Shown: one piece after another, positions 10,916 to 24,540 of the stretch
Layout: each line of letters opens with the position of its first letter
How positions within the stretch are numbered: position 1 is the stretch's first letter
Notes under the pieces: model-generated
Told to the model about the DNA's origin: nothing
Seen by the model: the letters and a program-made list of their open reading frames with translations, nothing else
Database searches by the model: none
Made by a program: the position numbers and the translations under genes
Source: Prosapia bicincta
Taxonomy: Eukaryota; Arthropoda; Insecta; Hemiptera; Cercopidae
Length of the DNA: 64,000 bases
Direction of reading: 5' to 3'
Assembly: GCA_036971475.1 (NCBI GenBank)
Contig: JBAIZL010000002.1
Location: 226,753,104-226,817,103 of the forward strand

Positions 10916-12931
10916 GCCGTACAGAACGTTGGTTAAGTGGCCGTACAGAACGTTGATTAAGTGGCCGTACAGAACGTTGGTTAAGTGGCCGTACTGAACG
11001 TTGGTTAAGTGGTCATACAAAACGTTGGTTAAGTGACCGTGCAGAACGTTGGTTAAGTGGCCGTACATAACGTTGGTTAAGTGGCCGTACAGAACGTTGG
11101 TTAAGTGGTTGTACAAAACGTTGGTTAAGTGGCCGTACAGAACGTTGGGTAAGTGGCCATACAAAACGTTGGTTAAGTGACCGTACAGAACGTTGATTAA
11201 GTGGTCGTACAGAACGTTGTTCAAGTGGCCGTAAAAAACGTTGGTTAAGTGACCGTACAGAACGTTGATTAAGTGACCATACAGAACGTTGGTTATGTGG
11301 TCGTACAGAACGATGGTTTAGTAACCGTACAGAACACTGATAAAGTGTCCGTACAGAACGTTGGTTTAGTGGCCGTACCGTACGTTGATTAAATGACCGT
11401 ACAGAACGTTGATTAAGTGACCGTACAGAACGTTGGTCAAGTGGCCGTACAGAACGTTGGTTAAGTGGTCGTACAGAACGATGGTTAGGTGGCCGTACAG
11501 AACGTTGGTTAAGTGACCTTTCAGAACGTTGGTTAAGTGACCGTACAGAACGTTGGTTAAGTGACCGTACAGAACGTTGGTTAAGTGAACGTACAGAACG
11601 TTGGTTTAGTGACCGTACAGAACGTTGGTTAAGTGAACGTACAGAACGTTGGTTAAGTGACCGTACAGAACGTTGGTTAGGTGACCGTACAGAACGTTGG
11701 TTAAGTGAACGTACAGAACGATGGTTTAGTGACTGTACAGAACGTTGGTTAAGTGACCGTACAGAACGTTGGTTAAGTGACCATACAGAACGTTGGTTAA
11801 GTGAACGTACAGAACATTGGTTAAGTGACCGTACAGAACGTTGGTTAAGTGACCGTACAGAACGTTGGTTTAGTGAACGTACAGAACGTCGGTTTAGTGA
11901 CCGTACATAACGTTGGTTAAGTGGCCGTACAGAACGTTGGTTAAGTGGCCGTACAGAACGTTGATTAAGTGGCCGTACAGAACGTTGGTTAAGTGGCCGT
12001 ACTGAACGTTGGTTAAGTGGTCATACAAAACGTTGGTTAAGTGACCGTGCAGAACGTTGGTTAAGTGGCCGTACATAACGTTGGTTAAGTGGCCGTACAG
12101 AACGTTGGTTAAGTGGTTGTACAAAACGTTGGTTAAGTGGCCGTACAGAACGTTGGGTAAGTGGCCATACAAAACGTTGGTTAAGTGACCGTACAGAACG
12201 TTGATTAAGTGGTCGTACAGAACGTTGTTCAAGTGGCCGTAAAAAACGTTGGTTAAGTGACCGTACAGAACGTTGATTAAGTGACCATACAGAACGTTGG
12301 TTATGTGGTCGTACAGAACGATGGTTTAGTAACCGTACAGAACACTGATAAAGTGTCCGTACAGAACGTTGGTTTAGTGGCCGTACCGTACGTTGATTAA
12401 ATGACCGTACAGAACGTTGATTAAGTGACCGTACAGAACGTTGGTCAAGTGGCCGTACAGAACGTTGGTTAAGTGGTCGTACAGAACGATGGTTAGGTGG
12501 CCGTACAGAACGTTGGTTAAGTGACCTTTCAGAACGTTGGTTAAGTGACCGTACAGAACGTTGGTTAAGTGACCGTACAGAACGTTGGTTAAGTGAACGT
12601 ACAGAACGTTGGTTTAGTGACCGTACAGAACGTTGGTTAAGTGAACGTACAGAACGTTGGTTAAGTGACCGTACAGAACGTTGGTTAAGTGACCGTACAG
12701 AACGTTGGTTAAGTGAACGTACAGAACGATGGTTTAGTGACTGTACAGAACGTTGGTTAAGTGACCGTACAGAACGTTGGTTAAGTGACCATACAGAACG
12801 TTGGTTAAGTGAACGTACAGAACATTGGTTAAGTGACCGTACAGAACGTTGGTTAAGTGACCGTACAGAACGTTGGTTTAGTGAACGTACAGAACGTCGG
12901 TTTAGTGACCGTACATAACGTTGGTTAAGTG
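10916..12931 (+). repeat. Higher-order repeat, 1,008 bp, two tandem copies
   Basis: Positions about 10916-11923 and 11924-12931 match at an offset of 1,008 bp, or 42 monomers. Each copy runs from GGCC-type monomers, through a CGTAAAAAACG monomer (near 11232 and 12240) and the GTACCGTACG monomer (near 11383 and 12391), to GACC/GAAC-type monomers ending at AACGTCGG. Few base differences are visible; one is TTAGGTGACC near 11688 against TTAAGTGACC in the second copy. Each copy also contains an empty version of the insertion site used by island 2 (GTTG at 11792-11795 and 12800-12803). Confidence 0.88.
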
Positions 12932-15724
12932 GCCGTACAGAACGTTGGTTAACTGGCCGTACAAAACGTTGTTTAAGTGACCGTACAGAACGTTGATTAA
13001 GTGGCCGTACAGAACGTTGGTTAAGTGATCGTACAGAACGTTGGTTAAGTGACGTACTGAACGTTAGTTAAGTGGCCGTACAGAACGTTGATTAAGTGGC
13101 CGTACAGAACGTTAGTTTAGTGACCGTACAGAACGTTAGTTAAGTGACCGTACAGAACGTTGGTTAAGTGACCGTACTGAACGTTAGTTAAGTGTCCGTA
13201 CAGAACGCTGATTAAGTAACCGTACAGAACGTTGTTTAAGTGGCCGTACAGAACGTTGGTTAGGTGACCGTACAGAACGTTGGTTAAGTGGCCGTACAAA
13301 ACGTTGGTTAAGTTTCCGTACGAAACGTTGGTTAAGTGATCCTATAGAACGTTGGTTAAGTGGCCGTACAGAACGTTGGTTGAGTGGTCGTACAGAACGA
13401 TGGTTAGGTGGCCGTACAGAACGTTGGTTACGTGACCACACAGAACGTTGGTTAAGTGGCTATACAAAACGTTAGTTAAGTGACCGTACAGAACGTTGAT
13501 TAAGTGTTCGTACAGAACATTGTTCAAGTGGTCGTACAAAACGTTGGTTAAGTGACCGTACAGAACGTTGATTAAGTAACCGTACAGAACTTTGATTAAG
13601 TGGCCGTACAGAACGTTGGTTAACTGGCCGTACAAAACGTTGTTTAAGAGACCGTACAGAACGTTGATTAAGTGGCCGTACAGAACGTTGGTTAAGTGAT
13701 CGTACAGAACGTTGGTTAAGTGACCGTACTGAACGTTAGTTAAGTGGCCGTACAGAACGTTGATTAAGTGGCCGTACAGAACGTTAGTTTAGTGACCGTA
13801 CAGAACGTTAGTTAAGTGACCGTACAGAACGTTGGTTAAGTGACCGTACTGAACGTTAGTTAAGTGTCCGTACAGAACGTTGAATAAGTGGCCGTACAAA
13901 ACGTTGGTTAAGTGGTCGTACAGAACGTTGGTTTAGTGACCGTACAGAACATTGATAAAGTGGCCGTACAGAACGTTGGTTAAGTGGCCGTACAGAACGT
14001 TGGTTAAGAGATCGTACAGAACGATGGTTAGGTGGCCGTACAGAACGTGGGTAAATGACCGTATAGAACTATGGTTAGGTGGACGTACAGAACGTTGATT
14101 AAGTGGCCGTACAGAACGATGGTTAGGTGGCCGTGCAGAACGTTGGTTAGGTGGCCGTACAAAAAGTTGGTTAAGTGACCGTACAGAACGTTGGTTTAGT
14201 GAACGTACAGAACGTCGGTTTAGTGACCGTACAGAACATTGGTTAAGAGACCATACAGAACGTTGGTTAAGTGACCGTACAGAACGTTGATTAACTGGCC
14301 GTACAAAACGTTGTTTAAGTGACCGTACAGAACGTTGATTAAGTGGCCGTACAGAACTTTGGTTAAGTGATCGTACAGAACGTTGGTTAAGTGACCGTAC
14401 TGAACGTTAGTTAAGTGGCCGTACAGAACGTTGATTAAGTGGCCGTACAGAACGTTAGTTTAGTGACCGTACAGAACGTTAGTTAAGTGACCGTACAGAA
14501 CGTTGGTTAAGTGACCGTACAGAACGTTAGTTAAGTGGCCGTACAGAACGTTGGTTAAGTGGTCGTACAGAACGATGGTTAGGTGGCCGTACAGAACGTG
14601 GGTAAATGACCGTATAGAACTATGGTTTAGTGGACGTACAGAACGTTGATTAGGTGGCCGTACAGAACGATGGTTAATTGGCCGTACAGAACGTTGGTTA
14701 GGTGGCCGTACAAAAAGTTGGTTTTTAGTGACCGTACAGAACGTAGATTAAGTGGCCGTACATAACGTTGGTTAAGTGGCCGTACAGAACGTTGGTTAAG
14801 TGGCCGTACAGAACGTTGGTTAAGTGACCGTACAGAACGTTGATTAGGTGACCGTACAGAACGTTGGTTAAGTGGCCGTACAAAACGTTGGTTAAGTGGC
14901 CGTACATAACGTTGGTTAAGTGATCGTATAGAACGTTGGTTAAGTGGCCGTACAGAACGTTGGTTGTGTTGTCGTACAGAACGATGGTTAGGTGGCCGTA
15001 CAGAACGTTGGTTAAGTGACCACACAGATCGTTGGTTAAGTGGCCATACAAAACGTTAGTTAAGTGGCCGTACAAAACGTTGTTTAAGTGACCGTACAGA
15101 ACGTTGATTAAGTGATCGTACAGAACGTTGGTTAAGTGACCGTACTGAACGTTAGTTAAGTGGCCGTACAGAACGTTGATTAAGTGGCCGTACAGAACGT
15201 TGATTAAGTGGCCGTACAGAACGTTGATTAAGTGGCCGTACAGAACGTTAGTTTAGTGACCGTACAGAACGTTAGTTAAGTGACCGTACAGAACGTTGGT
15301 TAAGTGACCGTACAGAACGTTAGTTAAGTGGCCGTACAGAACGTTGGTTAAGTGGTCGTACAGAACGATGGTTAGGTGGCCGTACAGAACGTGGGTAAAT
15401 GACCGTATAGAACTATGGTTTAGTGGACGTACAGAACGTTGATTAGGTGGCCGTACAGAACGATGGTTAATTGGCCGTACAGAACGTTGGTTAGGTGGCC
15501 GTACAAAAAGTTGGTTTTTAGTGACCGTACAGAACGTAGATTAAGTGGCCGTACATAACGTTGGTTAAGTGGCCGTACAGAACGTTGGTTAAGTGGCCGT
15601 ACAAAACGTTGTTTAAGTGACCGTACAGAACGTTGATTAAGTGATCGTACAGAACGTTGGTTAAGTGACCGTACTGAACGTTAGTTAAGTGGCCGTACAG
15701 AACGTTGATTAAGTGGCCGTACAG
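12932..15724 (+). repeat. Mosaic segment related to the 2,543-bp unit
   Basis: The order of variant monomers here follows the 2,543-bp unit to the right at an offset of about 4.2 kb, with gains and losses of whole monomers. For example, 13342-13635 corresponds to 17519-17812 (offset 4,177). The 26-bp marker GTTGGTTTTTAGTGACC occurs twice, near 14718 and 15511. A monomer with a lost C, GTGACGTACTG, lies near 13050. The segment appears to be a diverged and rearranged copy that was not included in the later amplification. Confidence 0.8.
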
Positions 15725-18700
15725 AACGTTGATTAAGTGGCCGTACAGAACGATGGTTAGGTGGCCGTGCAGAACGTTGGTTAGGTGGCCGTACAAAAAG
15801 TTGGTTAAGTGACCGTACAGAACGTTGGTTTAGTGAACGTACAGAACGTCGGTTTAGTGACCGTACAGAACGTTGGTTAAGAGACCATACAGAACGTTGG
15901 TTAAGTGACCGTACAGAACGTTGATTAACTGGCCGTACAAAACGTTGTTTAAGTGACCGTACAGAACGTTGATTAAGTGGCCGTACAGAACTTTGGTTGA
16001 GTGATCGTACAGAACGTTGGTTAAGTGACCGTACTGAACGTTAGTTAAGTGGCCGTACAGAACGTTGATTAAGTGGCCGTACAGAACGTTAGTTTAGTGA
16101 CCGTACAGAACGTTAGTTAAGTGACCGTACAGAACGTTGGTTAAGTGACCGTACAGAACGTTATTTAAGTGGCCGTACAGAACGTTGGTTAAGTGGTCGT
16201 ACAGAACGATGGTTAGGTGGCCGTACAGAACGTGGGTAAATGACCGTATAGAACTATGGTTTAGTGGACGTACAGAACGTTGATTAGGTGGCCGTACAGA
16301 ACGATGGTTAGGTGGCCGTACAGAACGTTGGTTAGGTGGCCGTACAAAAAGTTGGTTTTTAGTGACCGTACAGAACGTAGATTAAGTGGCCGTACATAAC
16401 GTTGGTTAAGTGGCCGTACAGAACGTTGGTTAAGTGACCGTACAGAACGTTGGTTAAGTGAACGTACAGAACGATGGTTTAGTGACTGTACAGAACGTTG
16501 GTTAAGTGACCGTACAGAACGTTAGTTAAGTGACCTTTCAGACCGTTGGTTAAGTGAACGTACAGAACATTGGTTAGGTGACCGTACAGAACGTTGGTTA
16601 AGTGACCGTACAGAACGTTGGTTTAGTGAACGTACAGAACGTCGGTTTAGTGACCGTACAGAACGTTGGTTAAGTGACCATACATAACGTTGGTTAAGTG
16701 ACCGTACAGAACGTTGATTAAGTGTCCGTACAGAACGTTGGTTAAGTGACCGTACAGAACGTTGGTTAAGAGGCCGTACAAAACGTTGGTTAAGTGACCG
16801 TACAGAAAGTTGTTTAAGTGGCCGTACAGAACGTTGGTTTAGTGACCGTACAGAACGTTGGTTAAGTGACCGTACAGAACGTTGGTTAAGTGAACGTACA
16901 GAACGTTGGTTTAGTGACCGTACAGAAAGTTGGTTAAGTGAACGTACAGAACGTTGGTTTAGTGACCGTACAGAACGTTGGTTAAGTGAACGTACAGAAC
17001 GTTGGTTAAGTGACCGTACAGAACGTTGGTTAAGTGACCGTACAGAACGTTGGTTAAGTGAACGTACAGAACGTTGGTTTAGTGAACGTACAGAACGTCG
17101 GTTTAGTGACCGTACATAACGTTGGTTAAGTGGCCGTACAGAACGTTGGTTAACTGGCCGTACAAAACGTTGTTTAAGTGACCGTACAGAACGTTGATTA
17201 AGTGGCCGTACAGAACGTTGGTTAAGTGATCGTACAGAACGTTGGTTAAGTGACGTACTGAACGTTAGTTAAGTGGCCGTACAGAACGTTGATTAAGTGG
17301 CCGTACAGAACGTTAGTTTAGTGACCGTACAGAACGTTAGTTAAGTGACCGTACAGAACGTTGGTTAAGTGACCGTACTGAACGTTAGTTAAGTGTCCGT
17401 ACAGAACGCTGATTAAGTAACCGTACAGAACGTTGGTTAAGTGGCCGTACAGAACGTTGGTTAGGTGACCGTACAGAACGTTGGTTAAGTGGCCGTACGA
17501 AACGTTGGTTAAGTGATCCTATAGAACGTTGGTTAAGTGGCCGTACAGAACGTTGGTTGAGTGGTCGTACAGAACGATGGTTAGGTGGCCGTACAGAACG
17601 TTGGTTACGTGACCACACAGAACGTTGGTTAAGTGGCTATACAAAACGTTAGTTAAGTGACCGTACAGAACGTTGATTAAGTGTTCGTACAGAACATTGT
17701 TCAAGTGGTCGTACAAAACGTTGGTTAAGTGACCGTACAGAACGTTGATTAAGTAACCGTACAGAACGTTGGTTAAGTGGCCGTACAGAACGTTGGTTAA
17801 CTGGCCGTACAAAACGTTGTTTAAGAGACCGTACAGAACGTTGGTTAAGTGACCGTACAGAACGTTGGTTAAGTGGCCGTACAGAACGTTGATTAAGTGG
17901 CCGTACAGAACGTTGGTTAAGTGGTCGTACAGAACGTTGATTAAGTGGCCGTACAGAACGTTAGTTTAGTGACCGTACAGAACGTTAGTTAAGTGACCGT
18001 ACAGAACGTTGGTTAAGTGACCGTACTGAACGTTAGTTAAGTGTCCGTACAGAACGTTGAATAAGTGGCCGTACAAAACGTTGGTTAAGTGGTCGTACAG
18101 AACGTTGGTTTAGTGACCGTACAGAACATTGATAAAGTGGCCGTACAGAACGTTGGTTAAGTGGCCGTACAGAACGTTGGTTAAGTGATCGTACAGAACG
18201 ATGGTTAGGTGGCCGTACAGAACGTGGGTAAATGACCGTATAGAACTATGGTTAGGTGGACGTACAGAACGTTGATTAAGTGGCCGTACAGAACGATGGT
18301 TAGGTGGCCGTGCAGAACGTTGGTTAGGTGGCCGTACAAAAAGTTGGTTAAGTGACCGTACAGAACGTTGGTTTAGTGAACGTACAGAACGTCGGTTTAG
18401 TGACCGTACAGAACGTTGGTTAAGAGACCATACAGAACGTTGGTTAAGTGACCGTACAGAACGTTGATTAACTGGCCGTACAAAACGTTGTTTAAGTGAC
18501 CGTACAGAACGTTGATTAAGTGGCCGTACAGAACTTTGGTTAAGTGATCGTACAGAACGTTGGTTAAGTGACCGTACTGAACGTTAGTTAAGTGGCCGTA
18601 CAGAACGTTGATTAAGTGGCCGTACAGAACGTTAGTTTAGTGACCGTACAGAACGTTAGTTAAGTGACCGTACAGAACGTTGGTTAAGTGACCGTACAGA

Positions 18701-21500
18701 ACGTTAGTTAAGTGGCCGTACAGAACGTTGGTTAAGTGGTCGTACAGAACGATGGTTAGGTGGCCGTACAGAACGTGGGTAAATGACCGTATAGAACTAT
18801 GGTTTAGTGGACGTACAGAACGTTGATTAGGTGGCCGTACAGAACGATGGTTAGGTGGCCGTACAGAACGTTGGTTAGGTGGCCGTACAAAAAGTTGGTT
18901 TTTAGTGACCGTACAGAACGTAGATTAAGTGGCCGTACATAACGTTGGTTAAGTGGCCGTACAGAACGTTGGTTAAGTGACCGTACAGAACGTTGGTTAA
19001 GTGAACGTACAGAACGATGGTTTAGTGACTGTACAGAACGTTGGTTAAGTGACCGTACAGAACGTTAGTTAAGTGACCTTTCAGACCGTTGGTTAAGTGA
19101 ACGTACAGAACATTGGTTAGGTGACCGTACAGAACGTTGGTTAAGTGACCGTACAGAACGTTGGTTTAGTGAACGTACAGAACGTCGGTTTAGTGACCGT
19201 ACAGAACGTTGGTTAAGTGACCATACATAACGTTGGTTAAGTGACCGTACAGAACGTTGATTAAGTGTCCGTACAGAACGTTGGTTAAGTGACCGTACAG
19301 AACGTTGGTTAAGAGGCCGTACAAAACGTTGGTTAAGTGACCGTACAGAAAGTTGTTTAAGTGGCCGTACAGAACGTTGGTTTAGTGACCGTACAGAACG
19401 TTGGTTAAGTGACCGTACAGAACGTTGGTTAAGTGAACGTACAGAACGTTGGTTTAGTGACCGTACAGAAAGTTGGTTAAGTGAACGTACAGAACGTTGG
19501 TTTAGTGACCGTACAGAACGTTGGTTAAGTGAACGTACAGAACGTTGGTTAAGTGACCGTACAGAACGTTGGTTAAGTGACCGTACAGAACGTTGGTTAA
19601 GTGAACGTACAGAACGTTGGTTTAGTGAACGTACAGAACGTCGGTTTAGTGACCGTACATAACGTTGGTTAAGTGGCCGTACAGAACGTTGGTTAACTGG
19701 CCGTACAAAACGTTGTTTAAGTGACCGTACAGAACGTTGATTAAGTGGCCGTACAGAACGTTGGTTAAGTGATCGTACAGAACGTTGGTTAAGTGACGTA
19801 CTGAACGTTAGTTAAGTGGCCGTACAGAACGTTGATTAAGTGGCCGTACAGAACGTTAGTTTAGTGACCGTACAGAACGTTAGTTAAGTGACCGTACAGA
19901 ACGTTGGTTAAGTGACCGTACTGAACGTTAGTTAAGTGTCCGTACAGAACGCTGATTAAGTAACCGTACAGAACGTTGGTTAAGTGGCCGTACAGAACGT
20001 TGGTTAGGTGACCGTACAGAACGTTGGTTAAGTGGCCGTACGAAACGTTGGTTAAGTGATCCTATAGAACGTTGGTTAAGTGGCCGTACAGAACGTTGGT
20101 TGAGTGGTCGTACAGAACGATGGTTAGGTGGCCGTACAGAACGTTGGTTACGTGACCACACAGAACGTTGGTTAAGTGGCTATACAAAACGTTAGTTAAG
20201 TGACCGTACAGAACGTTGATTAAGTGTTCGTACAGAACATTGTTCAAGTGGTCGTACAAAACGTTGGTTAAGTGACCGTACAGAACGTTGATTAAGTAAC
20301 CGTACAGAACGTTGGTTAAGTGGCCGTACAGAACGTTGGTTAACTGGCCGTACAAAACGTTGTTTAAGAGACCGTACAGAACGTTGGTTAAGTGACCGTA
20401 CAGAACGTTGGTTAAGTGGCCGTACAGAACGTTGATTAAGTGGCCGTACAGAACGTTGGTTAAGTGGTCGTACAGAACGTTGATTAAGTGGCCGTACAGA
20501 ACGTTAGTTTAGTGACCGTACAGAACGTTAGTTAAGTGACCGTACAGAACGTTGGTTAAGTGACCGTACTGAACGTTAGTTAAGTGTCCGTACAGAACGT
20601 TGAATAAGTGGTCGTACAAAACGTTGGTTAAGTGGTCGTACAGAACGTTGGTTTAGTGACCGTACAGAACATTGATAAAGTGGCCGTACAGAACGTTGGT
20701 TAAGTGGCCGTACAGAACGTTGGTTAAGTGATCGTACAGAACGATGGTTAGGTGGCCGTACAGAACGTGGGTAAATGACCGTATAGAACTATGGTTAGGT
20801 GGACGTACAGAACGTTGATTAAGTGGCCGTACAGAACGATGGTTAGGTGGCCGTGCAGAACGTTGGTTAGGTGGCCGTACAAAAAGTTGGTTAAGTGACC
20901 GTACAGAACGTTGGTTTAGTGAACGTACAGAACGTCGGTTTAGTGACCGTACAGAACGTTGGTTAAGAGACCATACAGAACGTTGGTTAAGTGACCGTAC
21001 AGAACGTTGATTAACTGGCCGTACAAAACGTTGTTTAAGTGACCGTACAGAACGTTGATTAAGTGGCCGTACAGAACTTTGGTTAAGTGATCGTACAGAA
21101 CGTTGGTTAAGTGACCGTACTGAACGTTAGTTAAGTGGCCGTACAGAACGTTGATTAAGTGGCCGTACAGAACGTTAGTTTAGTGACCGTACAGAACGTT
21201 AGTTAAGTGACCGTACAGAACGTTGGTTAAGTGACCGTACAGAACGTTAGTTAAGTGGCCGTACAGAACGTTGGTTAAGTGGTCGTACAGAACGATGGTT
21301 AGGTGGCCGTACAGAACGTGGGTAAATGACCGTATAGAACTATGGTTTAGTGGACGTACAGAACGTTGATTAGGTGGCCGTACAGAACGATGGTTAGGTG
21401 GCCGTACAGAACGTTGGTTAGGTGGCCGTACAAAAAGTTGGTTTTTAGTGACCGTACAGAACGTAGATTAAGTGGCCGTACATAACGTTGGTTAAGTGGC
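15725..21500 (+). repeat. Higher-order repeat, 2,543 bp, two copies plus partial third
   Basis: The order of variants repeats at exactly 2,543 bp. The marker GTTGGTTTTT starts at 16351, 18894 and 21437, and coding-frame landmarks at 17385 and 17519 recur at 19928 and 20062. The period is one base short of 106 monomers because it contains indel monomers such as GTGACGTACTG. Full copies span about 15725-18267 and 18268-20810. The third follows to about 21500 and then diverges: after 21467 a GGCC monomer replaces the GACC/GAAC run seen in the other two. The copies are nearly identical by eye, so the amplification is recent. Confidence 0.9.
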
Positions 21501-21955
21501 CGTACAGAACGTTGGTTAAGTGGCCGTACAGAACGTTGGTTAAGTGACCGTACAGAACGTTGATTAGGTGACCGTACAGAACGTTGGTTAAGTGGCCGTA
21601 CAAAACGTTGGTTAAGTGGCCGTACATAACGTTGGTTAAGTGATCGTATAGAACGTTGGTTAAGTGGCCGTACAGAACGTTGGTTGTGTTGTCGTACAGA
21701 ACGATGGTTAGATGGCCGTACAGAACGTTGGTTAAGTGACCACACAGATCGTTGGTTAAGTGGCCATACAAAACGTTAGTTAAGTGACCGTACAGAACGT
21801 TGATTAGGTGGTCGTACAGAACATTGTTCAAGTGGCCGTACAAAACGTTGTTTAAGTGACCGTACAGAACGTTGATTAAGTGATCGTACAGAACGTTGGT
21901 TAAGTGACCGTACTGAACGTTAGTTAATTGGCCGTACAGAACGTTGATTAAGTGG
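21500..21955 (+). repeat. Transitional satellite segment
   Basis: These monomers join the partial third copy of the 2,543-bp unit to the block duplicated at 29995. They include the monomer TTGTGTTGTCG near 21684 and a GACCACACAG monomer, both of which also occur near 14966, 22790 and 30828. Nothing other than satellite is visible. Confidence 0.7.
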
Positions 21956-24540
21956 TCGTACAGAACGTTGATTAAGTGGCCGTACAGAACGATGGGTAGG
22001 TGGCCGTGCAGAACGTTGGTTAGGTGGCCGTACAAAAAGTTGGTTAAGTGACCGTACAGAACGTTGGTTTAGTGAACGTACAGAACGTCGGTTTAGTGAC
22101 CGTACAGAACGTTGGTTAAGAGACCATACAGAACGTTGGTTAAGTGACCGTACAGAACGTTGATTAACTGGCCGTACAAAACGTTGTTTAAGTGACCGTA
22201 CAGAACGTTGATTAAGTGGCCGTACAGAACGTTAGTTAAGTGGCCGTACAGAACGTTGATTAAGTGGCCGTACAGAACGTTAGTTTAGTGACCGTACAGA
22301 ACGTTAGTTAAGTGACCGTACAGAACGTTGGTTAAGTGACCGTACAGAACGTTAGTTAAGTGGCCGTACAGAACGTTGGTTAAGTGGTCGTACAGAACGA
22401 TGGTTAGGTGGCCGTACAGAACGTGGGTAAATGACCGTATAGAACTATGGTTTAGTGGACGTACAGAACGTTGATTAGTTGGCCGTACAGAACGATGGTT
22501 AGGTGGCCGTACAGAACGTTGGTTAGGTGGCCGTACAAAAAGTTGGTTTTTAGTGACCGTACAGAACGTAGATTAAGTGGCCGTACATAACGTTGGTTAA
22601 GTGGCCGTACAGAACGTTGGTTAAGTGGCCGTACAGAACGTTGGTTAAGTGACCGTACAGAACGTTGATTAGGTGACCGTACAGAACGTTGGTTAAGTGG
22701 CCGTACAAAACGTTGGTTAAGTGGCCGTACATAACGTTGGTTAAGTGATCGTATAGAACGTTGGTTAAGTGGAAGTACAGAACGTTGGTTGTGTTGTCGT
22801 ACAGAACGATGGTTAGGTGGCCGTACAGAACGTTGGTTAAGTGACCACACAGATCGTTGGTTAAGTGGCCATACAAAACGTTAGTTAAGTGACCGTACAG
22901 AACGTTGATTAGGTGGTCGTACAGAACATTGTTCAAGTGGCCGTACAAAACGTTGTTTAAGTGATCGTACAGAACGTTGATTAAGTGATCGTACAGAACG
23001 TTGGTTAAGTGACCGTACTGAACGTTAGTTAAGTGGCCGTACAGAACGTTGATTAAGTGGCCGTACAGAACGTTAGTTTAGTGACCGTACAGAACGTTAG
23101 TTAAGTGACCGTACAGAACGTTGGTTAAGTGACCGTACTGAACGTTAGTTAAGTGTCCGTACAGAACGTTGATTAAGTGGCCGTACAAAACTTTGGTTAA
23201 GTGGTCGTACAGAACGTTGGTTTAGTGGTCGTACAGAACGATGGTTAGGTGGCCGTACAGAACGTGGGTAAATGACCGTATAGAACTATGTTTAGGTGGA
23301 CGTACAGAACGTTGATTAAGTGGCCGTACAGATCGACGGTTAGGTGGCCGTACAGAACGTTGGTTAGGTGGCCGTACAAAAAGGTGGTTAAATGACCGTA
23401 CAGAACGTTGATTAAGTGGCCGTACATAACGTTGGTTAAGTGAACGTAAAGAACGTTGGTTAAGTGACCGTACAGAACGTTGGTTAAGTGACCGTACAGA
23501 ACGTTGGTTTAGTGAACGTACAGAACGTTGGTTAAGTGAACGTACAGAACGTTGGTTTAGTGACCGTACAGAACGTTGGTTAAGCGAACGAACAGAACGT
23601 TGGTTAAGTGACTATACATAACGTTACTTACGTGAACGTACAGAACGTTGGTTAAGTGACCGTACAGAACGTTGGTTAAGTGACCGTACAGAACGTTGGT
23701 TTAGTGAACGTACAGAACGTTGGTTAAGTGACCATACAGAACGTTGGTTAAGTGAACGTACAGAACGTTGGTTAAGTGGCCGTACAGAACGTTGGTTTAG
23801 TGACAGTACAGAACGTTGGTTAAGTGACCATACAGAGCGTTTGCTAAGTGACCTTACAGAACGTTGGTTAAGTGAACGTACAGAACGTTGGTTAAGTGAC
23901 CGTACAGATTGTTGGTTATGTGAACGTACAGAACGTTGGTTAAGTGACCGTACAGAACGTTGGTTAAGTGAACGTACAGAACGTTGGTTAAGTGACCGTA
24001 CAGAACGTCGGTTTAGTGACCGTACAGAACGTTGGTTAAGTGAAAATACAGAACGTTGTTTAAGTGACCGTACAGAACGTGGGTTAGGTGAACGTACAGA
24101 ACATTGGTTCAGTGAACGTACAGAACGTTGGTTTAGTGAACGTACAGAACGTTGGTTAAGTGACCATAGAGAACGTTGATTAAGTAAACGTACAGAACGT
24201 TGGTTTAGTGACCGTACAGAACGTTGGTTAAGAGAACGTTCTGAACGTTGGTTTAGTGACCGTACAGAACGTTGGTTATGTGACCGTACAGAACGTTGAT
24301 TAAGTGGCCGTACAAAACGTTGGTTAAGTGGTCGTACAGAACTTTAATTTAGTGACCGTACAGAACATTGATAAAGTGTCCGTACAGAACGTTGGTTAAG
24401 TGTCCGTACCGTACGTTGATTAAATGACCGTACAGAACGTTGATTAAGTGACCGTACAGAACGTTGGTTAAGTGGCCGTACAGAACGTTGGTTAGGTGGT
24501 CGTACAGAACGATGGTTAGGTGGCCGTACAGAACGTTGGT
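21955..24540 (+). repeat. Duplicated block, copy 1 (partner 29995-32580)
   Basis: About 2.6 kb of satellite matches 29995-32580 at a constant offset of 8,040 bp. Matching landmarks are at 22452 and 30492, 23245 and 31285, and 23841 and 31881. Similarity stops on the left near 21955 (CGTACTGAACG here against CGTGGGTAAATG there) and on the right near 24540 (GGTCATACAAAACG against GACCGTATAGAATT). Within the block the composition changes near 23430 from GGCC-type to alternating GACC and GAAC monomers. Confidence 0.87.
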
